64,000 nt of DNA from Polytrichum commune (Eukaryota; Streptophyta; Polytrichopsida; Polytrichales; Polytrichaceae): positions 21,592,144 through 21,656,143 of the forward strand of contig OX485809.1 of assembly GCA_950295325.1 (NCBI GenBank), written 5' to 3'. Position 1 is the first letter of the stretch, and the number at the start of each line of letters is the position of its first letter. A program made the position numbers and the translations under genes. Under the pieces are notes generated by a model. That model was not told where the DNA came from. It was given only the letters and a program-made list of their open reading frames with translations, and did no database searches. Shown one piece after another: positions 37,128 through 48,659 of the stretch.

Positions 37128-37475
37128 CATTGGGAGTGAGGAGAACTTTTGACCCCATAGGTTTAGTATGCATTCTTATTAAATGTACCTCCATAGGTTA
37201 AGTTGAGGTCTATGACCCCAGTTTAGGCATCAATTTGGCTTAAAAATCACAATCCATGTGCTCTACATATGAATTGACATTTTCACCATCCCTTATCCAT
37301 CATTGGGAGTGAGGAGAACTTTTGACCCCACAGGTTTAGTCTGTATTCCTATTAAATAATGAACCTCCATAGGTTAAGTCGAGGTCTATGACTCCAATTT
37401 AGGTATCAATTTGGCTTAAACATCGTAATCCACGTGCTCTACATAGGAACCGACATTTTCACCATCCCTAATGCT
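37128..37475. repeat. ~175-bp tandem duplication
   Basis: ATTGGGAGTGAGGAGAAC occurs at 37129 and 37302, and TTTTCACCATCCCT at 37280 and 37456. The units are collinear with moderate divergence and one short indel. They are non-coding. Confidence 0.93.
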
Positions 37476-37786
37476 AGATATTGTGAACATGAACACCTTA
37501 TGTAGGTGTACCACTGTACTTACAAGAAGTTCTAGATAATTCCCCAAGTTCACCAACACCCTATGTGGGGTGGGACCCTATCCTCACAACCCACCACCCG
37601 GCCTCCCACAAACTTGCCGACATTCCTACCATTCTTCAACCCACCCATGTACGAGCCATGAGTGGCGAATGTTCAACACCTACTAACAAGGGGAAGGTGA
37701 ATATGAAGAACATTGTGTAAAGTCCAAGGGATATTCCAAACACAAAGCAACACTTCTAACGGGGTCAAAGATCTTGAACTAGTATC

Positions 37787-38175
37787 CATAGTCAACCATG
37801 TTCGTTTGACTGCTCACTAGGGTTATGTAATGTCGACATGGATGAGATCTGCATTTTCTAGGCAAACATGGTTTACGTGTTGGTGGCTTGTGATTTAGTA
37901 CCCTCATAAGAATTATGACAACTATCATAATCAAGCATTAGCAGTTAGATGGGTTGACCTATAGATCAACCATGTGTCACCCTACGTTTATTGCTTAAAA
38001 ATTTGTGGCAATTTCCATATGTATGAAAAATAAATAACTTTTGTTGCATTATCCTTAGAATTTGTTTCTCCTAGCAAGAAACTAAATTCCACACTATCAC
38101 TCATCCCAAATAGATGCAAACTCTTTTATTTATTGGTTATAGATACCTCGACTTTATACCAAGGTTAATCGAGGA
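37787..38175 (+). repeat. Repeat family F, copy 1
   Basis: It is collinear with 60870-61260. Shared words include AGGGT(T/C)ATGTAATG, GACAT(G/A)GATGAGAT, GGCTTGTGATT, ACCCTC(A/G)TAAGA and GATGCAAACTCTT. No coding frame is conserved. Confidence 0.8.
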
Positions 38176-38879
38176 CGAACCAACGATACCTACATAGGGA
38201 CAAAGTTTTAACCCCTAATAAAGGCTGAGGCAAATTTTTTTGTTCACGCAGTCAATTGTGCTCAATCATAACCAACATACTCATTTATGTTACAATCTTA
38301 TGATCTTGGAAATGTGAATGACTAAATTTGTGTGTGAACAATCTTAACTTCATAATTATAATAGATGTGTGGTCATATCTACGAGAAGGCATACACATTC
38401 TCTTCAACTACACCTTCTACACATATTATTGTGGCTCTCTATAATTTTATCATGTCACGATAATTTTGGTCAATCCAAATTTTCTTGACTAAAGCTATTT
38501 TTGTTCTCACAATATTGTAAGTTCTAAACTAGGAATGTGAAATCAATATTTTCTATGGGAACATGAATTACTATAGGTTGAAAATATTTAATATCATTAC
38601 ATCACTTTAAATAGACACACCATTCTAACATTGTGTCATTTACTAATTTATTATAAAATTTAATTAAATTACAAACCACTCTAATTTTTAACCCACACAT
38701 CAAAATGTAGCAAGCCACAATATTTTATGCCCACACTAACTCAACCCACAATAATAGGTGTAAACGGTGTAGTTGTTGAATTGGACTAAGTTCTTCTAGG
38801 AAAATTTGGGAGATTTTGCTTCGGCCTTTAGGGGTTAACAACAACCCCAATATTAGATGTTGTTAAAGGAAATACTTTT

Positions 38880-39790
38880 AAGGGGAGTGGGTGTAAACTG
38901 GTTGCTTTTTCTTGATCGGACTCTTGTATTTGTTTCGTGTGTGGTTCGGTGAGGATCAAAGAACAAGCATTGTGAAGGATCCTACGTCTTAAAATCAATG
39001 CACATTCAACATTGAACACGATTGGAAGGACCTAAATAAAAACCCTAAACTTGCATTTTAATAAACATAACTAAATAAGTAGAAATCCGATTTTGGATCC
39101 AATGATTTGTGTTGATGCTCCATTGTAGATTTGCTTATGCAACACAAGTTTCATTGTAGGGGAGGCCACACACATTCAAAAACACCAATTTCGAAATGGA
39201 ATTTGGTAAGGAAAGGTAAAATAACATTGGCCCTCCCATGTCCTAACTTCGAGGAGCAAGGTTTCAATGTTGTGTCCCTTTTTTTTTTGGTTAAAATTGT
39301 CCGTTTCCAACTCCAATCGGAAACGGGAGGTTTCAAGCCTTGCAAAACTGCTTGTCTTGAATTGGACTTGAAAATGGACATTTGTACTCAATAAAAAGAG
39401 GGATTGACCTTGAACCCAAGCTCCTCGAAGTTAGGTGCATGTGAATGCCGATATTAATTCACCTTGGCTTACTCAAACTCCGTTTTGAAACCAACGTTTC
39501 AAATGTGTGTGGCTGCCTCCGCATGTGTAAACATGATAGGTAGAAGTTGGTAAACATGGAAAAGGAACCAAATAACCCCCACATAGAGCAGACATACCCA
39601 TTTCTGATACCCTCCCCGATCTTAATACATTCGGTTAAACGTTGTGATATCAATTTCTAGACTCGTGAAAATCACCCTAATATCACACATGTATCACACG
39701 TATGTGAAATTGCTTAAGGTTATGGAAATAGGTTGGTCTACTCTACCTTAACTTGCCCAAAAGAAGGTGTACAAATTTCCCTTTCATCAA
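38880..39790 (+). repeat. Composite repeat family C/J, copy 1
   Basis: The left part (TTGTATTTG...GTGTGTGGTTCGGTGAGGATCA) and the right part (TTGTGATATCAATTTCTAGAC...TATCACAC) recur in the same order at 49955-50830. The left end alone also occurs at 62246-62340 and inverted at 14806-14850. It is probably one transposon family of ~0.9 kb. No transposase is seen. Confidence 0.75.
39241..39437. repeat. Inverted repeat nested in family C/J
   Basis: CTAACTTCGAGGAG at ~39243 pairs with CTCCTCGAAGTTAG at ~39421, with a ~165-bp loop. The loop itself holds a smaller inverted repeat, CCGTTTCC...GGAAACGG. Short frames across it on both strands are a result of this symmetry. Confidence 0.8.
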
Positions 39791-39799
39791 GACCCTAGG

Positions 39800-41716
39800 T
39801 GGGGATGGGACCCACTCACAACCCATCAACCTACCACCCTCTTCCTTCCCACCTACCGACCTACCAACCTACGAGCCAAAGGTGGTAGGTAGGAACGTCT
39901 CGCATCCTTTTCCCTAAATGCTTTGGCTGTGGTGGCAGGAAACCCCAGATATCGTCGTCGCCTTCGCTCCTGCTTTGTCGCACAGCCACTTGACACAACT
40001 CCGAGAGACGACAAGGAAATTTCTTTCAACACCAGTCCGTCCGTCCGTTAACTTTTAAGAGTATACGTGTCTGTGTAAAAAAGCAGAAACGAAGCGCAGA
40101 AATCATCATCGACAGATCATTATCCTGTCATTACTTACTTACTTACTTACTTACACGCGTTAGGGTTTGAATCACCGAGTTGGAGGGAGGTCTTCCAGTT
40201 TTTGCTTCCTTGCTTAGGTTATACCGACGACGGGACTGCCGTTGATGTGTCAAGTGGCCAGGTATCTCGAAGTAACTTACTGTTGTGCTTCTTCTCCTTC
40301 TTCGTCGTCGAGCGCGCCATAGTAACCCACAAGCAGGAAATCACTTTGTTTGTCGCCTTCCTATCGCGGAGGTGTGGTTCTTCAGTTCCCCATTGCCTTT
40401 GCGAAGAGCCGCAGTTGTGAGAGCAGCGGAGGAGCCTTCCTGGTCTTGCAGCAGCCTTGGAGGTGTTCTGGCTGGGGTTTGTTTTTCTCTTTCTCGGCGG
40501 CTGGAGTTTGCAATTGACGTTTAAGGAGGTTGCGTGAAGGGACTTAGCTTGGCTTGGCTTGGCTTATCTCGGTGTATAAGCTCGAGGGTTGGTTGTTCTT
40601 AAGCGGTGCTTCACATCTGGCTCTCGAGGTTGAAGTTTTTAGCTTCTTTCTTGAGGGGTGGTGGTGGTCTGTGACCCTTCTTTGTGGCCGAAGTTAAGGA
40701 AGGGATTGGTATTCTGTCGGTATTTGTACTTGTGATTAACAAAGACTCGCGAGGTTTGCTTACTATCAAGTTTGGGATCGAATCTTCTCGTTGGGAACCT
40801 TTGCAGCAAACAAAGCGTTTTTGCGAAGCAGGGAGTGGTTCAACGTTGAAGTTTCGATTCTTGCTTGAGGTGTGGTTCTGGAAGTTAACCGCCGAAGTTC
40901 AGGAAATTAAGGAAGGACTGCTATTCTGTAGGTGTTTCTACTTCTGATTGACGTCTCCGGAGCCTCGACAATTTGTCTTGGAAGGTCTTTGTGGAAGACA
41001 AAGACTCAGACTCCTGGTTTACTTCCAAGACCCAATCGAATCTTGTTGCGAACACGAAGAGAGTTGCTGCGCGGAAGGTCGATGGTCATTTCGACGTGGT
41101 TGATTCCTGCATCTCCGAGTACAGAAGATCTGGGTGGAATTCAGCCGAAGATCGAGCGTGTTTCGTTTCTGATGCGTTTCTCCATGCGGGGCATACAGTG
41201 ATTTCGTATCCCTTATCAGGGTGTTTCGATTTCTTTTGTTTTTGGGGTTTTGTACACTGGGTTCTTCGGAGGTCAAGGGTTCAGCCCTCCGTAGGGTTGA
41301 CGTGTACAAGTGGATGACCGATAAGCAGTCATTCGGTGGTGTACTAGAGCTGGAGGTCAGCTCATCTCGGCAGATGATTGTTGATGAGGGCGTGTGCAGG
41401 CGCTCTGATCACAGCTTGCGCTTAATTATTTGCTTTGTCAAAGAGCCTGGCTGATTTGGCCACTTAATTATCTCTCACCTTAGCTTGACATTTTCCCCTA
41501 GTTGTATGAGAGTCGATTGAATTTCGGGGGGCCTCCGAGGTCCTATCCTTAGGCTGAGATATTCTGCTGTCACAAGTTTGAGCTATTAAGCATTTCCATT
41601 TAAAAGAGTGTCCCTGCTGTTATCGCTCTTCCAATTGAGCCGGAGCAGGGGGATCATCATTTGGTTTAGGATACCCTCTACATCAGAAAGATCAGAAAGA
41701 ATCTTAAAACATACAC
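39800..41716 (+). promoter_or_regulatory. Promoter and long 5' leader of the carrier gene
   Basis: Around 39800-39900 the sequence changes from A+T-rich spacer to mixed, pyrimidine-rich, CG-containing sequence that continues to the carrier ATG at 41717. A (TTAC)n run lies at ~40134-40155. Two loosely similar ~205-bp units start near 40686 and 40889 (both CCGAAGTT...GGAAGG...TATTCTGT). Many short frames occur, most with non-ATG starts. A leader intron is likely in such a long 5' region, with a possible donor CCAG/GTATCT at 40258, but I cannot fix its end. No clear TATA box. Confidence 0.45.
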
Positions 41717-44019
41717 ATGGACACACAGTCAGGTTACGGATTGGCATCAGAGATTGCATTCGTTGGGGGTTCCCCGACGTTAGAAAACGAGAGAAGAGCA
41801 ATGGCAGATGTTGTACTGGGAGCCACGCCCACCTCTGTTAAGCTTCTCATCGCTGGTGGAGTGGCCGGTGGTCTATCTAAAACAGCCGTTGCTCCTCTGG
41901 AGCGTATCAAAATCCTCTACCAGGTATGTTGGGTCCTTCGTTGTGAATAGGGTTCGTACCTTCAGTATCTTGTTGTTACTAGGCATTTTGATTTCATAAT
42001 TCACACGTTGGAGAGTTTCCTTGATCATTTCTCTTATTATGAATATTGTGAGTGAATTCAGGCTCAGTGGGAAGATGACGAGTCGTTGATGAACATTATT
42101 CGAGGCTGGTCCTGATAATGAAATAATGTCACTTCAGAAGATTCACAAGAATATGTGCATGGATAGTATGGTATGTGAGGGTGGGACGATGGTTATAATG
42201 ATTTGACAGAAGTGCTTTGCTCTGGGCAGATTAAGCATGGAAATTTCCAATCTATGGGTGTAATGCGTTCATTGTCCTGCATATTAAAGACCGAAGGTGC
42301 TCGTGGTTTCTACAAGTATGTCACTTAACTATTTATGACAGTGTTGGAAAAAAATATGTTGTCGCTGAGTCCTGTGTGGTCAACGATGTCACGATGGGGG
42401 CATTTATGTGTTTCCTGATGACAAATTGAATCCTGCTGTGATGTTAATTGCTGCACCTGCTCAATTTTCGTTCAATTTAGACTTGAGGTTTCTACAGATG
42501 GTGGCATGCGACCCATTGTAATACTCTAATTGTCTTCATGCTTTTGCAGAGGAAATGGGGCAAGTGTTTTAAGGATTGTACCCTATGCAGCATTGCATTT
42601 TGCTGCGTATGAACAGTACCGTCACTGGATCATTGATGGGTACCCTGCAGCCGGGACTGGACCTGTAGTTGACCTCTTGGCTGGTTCTTTGGCTGGTGGA
42701 ACAGCTGTTCTATGTACATACCCCTTGGATCTTGCTCGCACTCGACTGGCCTATCAAGTAAGTATTATTCAAGTGGTTGAGGTGTAGGTTTTCCTTTTCT
42801 TTATTTGTGTTCAGAAATCTGGGTTAGATATCTAATTTAGCAGTTATGGTTTTTGACTTTACAAATCAGTGCTGGTCATGAGACCTAGCTAGTTTTGATT
42901 TAGAGGATATGATAGGTTGCTTGCAAACATGAAGACTTTCTGTACTTGTTCTATACTCTATTCTCTTTCTTGCAAGTCTTTGTTTAAGTGCTCTTGCTTT
43001 TTCCTTTCCAGGTAAATGGACAGGGGAATTCTCTTTCTTGCAAAGCTGTTCTTCCTGCCCCATACAAAGGCATCAAGGATGTTTGCACAAGGGTTTTCCA
43101 AGAGGGAGGGATTCGAGGCCTATATAGAGGAGTCTGTAAGTCCTTATCACTGAACTATATTACTACCTTTTTAGCCTTTTGTGAAGCACAAGTCTGTAAG
43201 TCCTTGCCACTGAACTATATTTCTATCTTTTTAGCCTTTTGTGAAGCACAAGTCTGTTTGTAAGCAATGAGGACTTTATTGGCACTTTTGAGTGACTTCT
43301 TATGACTCTTCTGCAGGTCCCACTCTGTATGGTATCCTGCCATATGCAGGACTGAAGTTCTTTGTATATGAGACACTCAAGGGGAACTTGTCTGCTGAGG
43401 CAGAACCACCGTTGAGTGCCAAGCTAGCTTGTGGGGCTGTGGCTGGTGTTGTGGGCCAAACCGTTACTTACCCTTTGGATGTTGTGCGGCGGCAAATGCA
43501 GGTAATGTTCTCCCAGTATCTTTTGCATCATCTAAGAAGAGTTTAGACTACTTGACCTAAGCATGTTTTGGCTTTGAGAATTAGTTCTATAATTGAAAAT
43601 GTAGGGAGCTTGTCATTGATTGGTGAAACCAACTGTTGTGTTTTAAAATTACTAACAGCTATGTACTTTCGAAATTCTCAGGTGCAATCTGAGAATGCCT
43701 TGGTAGGTGCTCAGTACAAAGGGACACTAGATGGGCTTATCTGTATTGCTCAAAGGCAGGGTTGGAAGCAGTTGTTTGCTGGCCTTGGCATCAACTACCT
43801 AAAGGTGACCACATGCCTCTTGTCCTATATTTACTTATAATTCAGTTTTGTTTATGCCCTGAGGTTGGCAATATTTTAGTTCCATGCTGATGATTATTTG
43901 AACTCATTGTAACAAACGTTTGTACACTGCAGTTGGTCCCGTCTGCTGCCATTGGATTTGCTGCTTATGACAGCATCAAGGGTTACCTTCGAGTTCCACC
44001 TCGAGAGAAGAAGGTGTGA
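41717..44019 (+). CDS. Mitochondrial carrier, probable coenzyme A transporter (7 exons)
   Basis: Exons by GT-AG junctions and phase: 41717-41923, 42230-42315, 42550-42757, 43012-43135, 43317-43501, 43682-43804, 43933-44019. They total 1020 nt, or 339 residues. The product is a mitochondrial carrier of three ~100-residue repeats, each with the PX(D/E)XX(K/R) signature: [24 protein letters not shown] and [11 protein letters not shown]. The [17 protein letters not shown] and [15 protein letters not shown] segments are most like plant CoA carriers related to yeast Leu5 and human SLC25A42, which move CoA (or adenosine 3',5'-diphosphate) across the inner membrane. That substrate is assigned from family resemblance. 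Length is as expected for the family. The ATG at 41717 is the first that gives a complete repeat 1. All junctions keep phase, so the gene looks functional. The donor of exon 4 is duplicated (see next entry). Confidence 0.93.
43131..43250 (+). repeat. 60-bp tandem duplication spanning an exon-4 splice donor
   Basis: AGTCTGTAAGTCCTT starts at 43131 and again at 43191, and a third partial AGTCTGT starts at 43251. The unit includes the exon-4 donor (GTCT/GTAAGT). Use of the second donor would add exactly 60 coding bases with no stop, so the reading frame survives. Confidence 0.93.
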
Positions 44020-44979
44020 ATTTGGCATCCAGTTGGAACGAATGTAACAAAAGTCAACAAGCATTCTACATACTTCTAGACCTGGACTTTGAAAGAAATA
44101 CTTGTGGGAGATAGTGGGAATGGAATTACCTATGGATATGGGCCTAATATTGAATCATTCAAAAATTCAAAAAGGACATGTGGGGGCAATTCATTTTTAA
44201 AGCTTGCGCTGGACAAGTGAGGAGGGTAGAAGTGAATCGCCGTATGAATCTAGTGATTATGTTTTGTGACTGCAACAAGGACATCACATAAGAAGTGTTG
44301 AGATATGCTTGTGGTATGGTTGGAGGAAAGTCTCTCATTAGATCCCAAACATTTACATTGACATTCTAGATTAAATTAAATCATTCATTGGGAACCTGCA
44401 TTCTGTGCGTTGTCACTGTATTATTGCTGTGTTGGAGGTTGGAAAACATAGGTATCACTGCATTATTGCCTTGGTGATAATGTTACAAACTTCAATATAT
44501 TCTGCATAGGCAATCAGGCTGATTCTTGCTTCTTGCTTGCTTGACAAATTTACCCTGAGGAATTTGTGTTTTTCAACTCCAAAGTTTTCTACTGTTGACA
44601 ATGAATATTTGCTATCTTTTGTTGAACCAGTAACTTGCAGAAGATTCTGGATTGTAGAGGTATTCCCAAGTATCCTAGGTTATAATTTGGATTATAAGGT
44701 CGATGGGTCTTCAATGGTTACATTTTCTGACTAGCCCACTTCTCCTAGGATGTGAATCATGCAAATCCAAATTTAGGTCAGTCATTTTCCTCATAATTTT
44801 CGGAGTATGTATGAATATTTTATTCATTATCAGAGTGAAGAGTCTTTTGCTTGTTAAATGGTTATATGTGTCTCCCCCCCCCCCACTTATATTAACTGAA
44901 GCCTAGAATGGTTATCATATTATGAGCACTTAATCTACAGTCTACCTCAAAGTGTTACCTTTCAGGAGTACAAATTTTG
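44020..44979. other. 3' flank of the carrier gene
   Basis: This holds the probable 3' UTR (first few hundred bases) followed by spacer. No strong AATAAA signal stands out. A C run lies at ~44875-44884. Confidence 0.4.
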
Positions 44980-45081
44980 TAACACTTCTGGCATTGTGTA
45001 CCAGTTAGAGAGGATGGGTAATTCAGAAAATAACACTTCTGGCATTGTGTACCAGTTAGAGAGGATGGGTAATTCAGAAAA
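44980..45081. repeat. 51-bp perfect tandem duplication
   Basis: TAACACTTCTGGCATTGTG begins at 44980 and 45031. The two units look identical over 51 bases, so the event is recent. Confidence 0.95.
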
Positions 45082-45409
45082 TAACACTTATGAAACTAAC
45101 AATTATGTAGTAGACATATATTATCACATATATTAATAAAGAATAAACTTACACTTGGTGGCCAAAAAGACATGTGTTTAGAAAAGGTTAGCCTATGTGC
45201 TCAAAATTTGTTAACTAGCCTAAGTTCAATCATCAATGGATGGAGGGGACTTATCTTACCATATTATGACCTTGAGAATCTTCAGTATGATATTGAGATT
45301 CTAAACTTAAGGGCCACAATTTACAAACACAATATGGAATTGGTATTCATTTCACACTAATTATGTGTTCCATATACTAGAAGAAGTGGGTATAGAGCTA
45401 TAAATTGTC

Positions 45410-45675
45410 CATTTCAATATACGATGATATCAAGGAGGCTTTTCTTGCTAGATGATGGGTGACTATCCCTATCTCTAGAGATGCTAGACTATGCACACAT
45501 TTGCTCTTATAATGGAGTTAAAAATGAGGCACATTTCATGTTGGACTATCCCTTATATAACCCCATTAAAGATAAGTTTCCATCATTATTTGAGAATGTA
45601 GTTCAAGCCCACATACCTGACATGTTAGTAAACCCATTTTTGGAAGTGTTTCATAGCAACTTTGTTTGGGATTAA
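45410..45675 (+). pseudogene. LINE C-terminal fragment (zinc-knuckle-like)
   Basis: The frame reads YAHICSYNGVKNEAHFMLDY, then PLYNPIKDKFPSLF. It resembles the cysteine/histidine tail of plant non-LTR polyproteins, where a CxxC...E(A/D)xHFLxxCPxY pattern follows the RNase H domain. One Cys is replaced by Tyr and a stop lies upstream (near 45460). It is a dead fragment. Confidence 0.55.
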
Positions 45676-46895
45676 CTGACCATGTTACCTTGTGCCATAA
45701 TAAAAGCCGAATATACATAGTGTGGCTTACAAAATGAGCACTCAACTTGTTATGTGGGCCCACATAAATGTAATTACATCTGCATAATTCATGAACAGTT
45801 AAAACAATTACAAAGAATACTGAATGGAGGCCCATGGTATATTTATGCATCATGAAAATTTATATGAAATTTATGTTTGCAACAAAACTCTACAACTTGA
45901 AGTGATTCTGACCCATTCACTAGACATTGAGAAGTAAGCTATGTCTTTGCTCTCACCATGGAAGTGGGAGGTTAGAACCCTTGCAAAATTTCAATTCTTA
46001 TTTGTTGGTGTTCATTTCATTCTCCCATTTTTATTATTTATTATAAGCCAGATCAAGAAGCACCTTAAGGATAGTTCAATTAGTGTTAACTGCTCTTTTG
46101 GAATTGCAAAGCTTAAAAACATGACCTTATGATCAGAAATGAGGTTAGAATTGCAGTCCCATATATAGTTATTCTTATAAAATCCACATCAGCTCAACAA
46201 TGAGTTACTTGCTTCTAAGTCACCTGAAGCAAGTAATGATTCTTCCTTATAGATATTTGAGAGTCTTTCCAAAAGTTAACATACAACAAAATTCATTAAG
46301 CTGTTTCAAAGCAATAGATTTGAGCTGTTTTACATCAAATACCATTTGACTATAAAACAACAAAAGTACATGTCCAATGCAGAAAAAGATGAGTGTAACT
46401 TGCTTGAACCTTTGAGAAAGTCTCAAGATCATTGCACATCAATTAAAGAACAATTAGAATCTACTTGGTGTGAAATTCCAGGCACTCCATTTTTTCTTAT
46501 TTTAATGTGGAGCAATCGGCTATCATATTGTCACTTGTTGAAATGACCTTGTAGTTGATGTTAATCTGCAGTGTTCAAGCTGAACCTGTTTCCACTATTA
46601 TGTGCTATTGTGGGGGCATGCAAAGTCTGGCCTCACAATTGGAAAGTATAATAGCCTTATGTATGGGTGGAGTAGCTCAAAACTTCTTTGAAGTGCCTAA
46701 ATATGACAGATTGCCAAAGGAATGCACATTTGCCAAAGCCTTTGCAGTATACAATTACAAGTACTTTAACCTTCATCGCCGCTCTATGATACAATCTCTA
46801 CAAAAGAATGACATGAGATTCAACTCCCACCTTGTATCTATTGCAATGGTCATGTGGTAATTGGGGTCTTCTTCTGGGCAGGTGGAACTTAGAAT
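45676..46895. other. Intergenic, no recognised gene
   Basis: The longest frame (46555-46860, +) contains no motif and no splice partner. It may be further LINE debris. The rest is A+T-rich. Confidence 0.4.
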
Positions 46896-48659
46896 TCATC
46901 CTACACTGGGGTTGCGAATGAGATTGTCCTTAGCCTTTTTATATAAGAGCTTGTTCATAAAAGACAGGTCTGCAGTCAATCCCTTCCTAGATGGAGACGC
47001 CAGCCAGGGTCTAAGACTTTTATTGCTTTTGAACCCTAACCCCACCAAGTCTTGATACTCATCTTCAGTGTTGTCATCATGCAAAAGGCGCTCTGTTGAA
47101 TAACATTATCCAATCAGAAAAGATGAGAACAGACTTATCAAAACAACCTAAGAATTCAAACTCTTGAACCAGTTTTTGATTTTGAACAGATACTGAACCA
47201 CAAAGAAATGAAAAATATCAAACAAATGAACCTGGACCAGGAAAAATAAAGCTCCAGGTTGTCATATATCCATGGATGTGCATGCAACTTATTGCCTGTG
47301 TCAAAACTAATTGATGTCATTGTAGAGCCATCCCTCCACTTTTCACATTGTTCTTGTGATGATACCTTGACAACATAAAAAGGGATTTTAACATACCCAC
47401 AAGAGGATCTGACAAGATGTCAAGCTTTTGAGGCGGAGGTTGCTGAACCCTTTGAGCTCTGACCTCTGCATCCTTTCCCGCTTCCTCTCGCACTCGATTC
47501 CTTGGCCTTCGAGGAGATCTATGTCTGTCTGAACTTCTTAATCTATGGTTCCCAGCACCTGAGTCATCCTGATTCTCAATTCTATTTAGGACACCGCTTG
47601 ATATATCCAGATCAGTTGATTGCACCACCTGCATGTTTTGTGGAACTCGTACCCGAGACCTTGAGCTCCTTGAAGAGATTGACAATCTACTGGCATCCTG
47701 ATGATCAGAAGAAGACGAATTACCTGAATATGAAATCCTCTGTGTCTGATCCTCAAGTAACCCATCCAGGGCATGGGTTGCAAAAGATTTATCCACAAGT
47801 TCCTTTTTTCTACCCTTGAGTTTTATCTGTGACGACACAGCTGTAGAAGGTATAGCACCCCTGGTGGAGGAAGTCTTGTGACTATGAGAGAGATGTGCTA
47901 CAGCCTTTGAATTGCTGAAGGGGGCACTTGTTCTAGCATAAAACCTGTGTTGAAATTCACTTCCAGAGTTCTCAGGACTCAAGAAAGTCCAAGCTGGTAA
48001 TTCTTCAAAATCAAGAGATTTACCTCCCTCCTGTGAACTGAATCTGCTCAACATGGCCTCTCTTTTGCCATGCAGTAGCCAAGCTGGACATGATAGAGGG
48101 TCATAGAGCATCTCAGATGTGCTCTCAGAACTTTTGCAAAAACTTAATTTGCATTTAGACTCTGGGTATTTTCCCGTATATAGCTGCAAATTGGGAGGAA
48201 TGCCAGATCGCTTCCTTCTATCTCTTGTCTTGATGATGGCGCTTGATCGTCCAAGCATGTAGCCGTCAAGCCCTCCAGTTGACATAATACCCAACCTGCT
48301 CCATAAAAAGGGAGATAGGAGGCACATGTTGCAAAGTCAGGTCTGCTAACATATCACTATTGAAGAAACATAATTCCTTAAAAAGAACAGAAACAGAAAG
48401 ATATGCAGATCGTGATAAAGGAGACATTGGGTCAAAATTGAATGGGGATGAAAACATACCCATCACAAAACCAACACGGTGCATTAGACGAAGATGACTG
48501 CCCCCATTCCCACAGGGACTGACCTATAAGCAACCCTGTTCCCTTACATCGCGGACACTTGGATCTTACTCCGTCACCTTTCCCAAATAAATCTGTGACA
48601 TTTGTCACAAGTGCACGAGCTGCCTCAAACTGCACCAGAGTAACATAACTCTTCATCAT
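46896..48659 (-). CDS. Unknown protein with DnaJ-like CxxCxGxG zinc motif (3 exons)
   Basis: Minus-strand model: 48659-48460, 48295-47397 and 47092-46896, joined by GT-AG introns whose phases agree (phase 2 then 1), giving 431 residues. Near the N-terminus CPRCKGTG is followed ~20 residues later by CWFCDG, a pair like half of a DnaJ-type zinc finger, seen in many plant organelle proteins. The long middle exon encodes a Ser/Arg-rich, low-complexity region with RSSDRHRSPRRPRNRVREE, probably disordered. The last exon is acidic and then basic (HDDNTEDEYQDL...KKAKDNL). If exon 2 were not spliced it would end at 47317 with 31 different residues. An in-frame TAA lies 24 bases before the chosen ATG, though a further upstream exon joined by a splice is possible. 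I do not recognise the family. Confidence 0.7.

Noticed and set aside
40973-41317. 114-codon upstream frame in the carrier leader
   Set aside because: It lacks an ATG at its start and has no motif; more likely leader or intron sequence.
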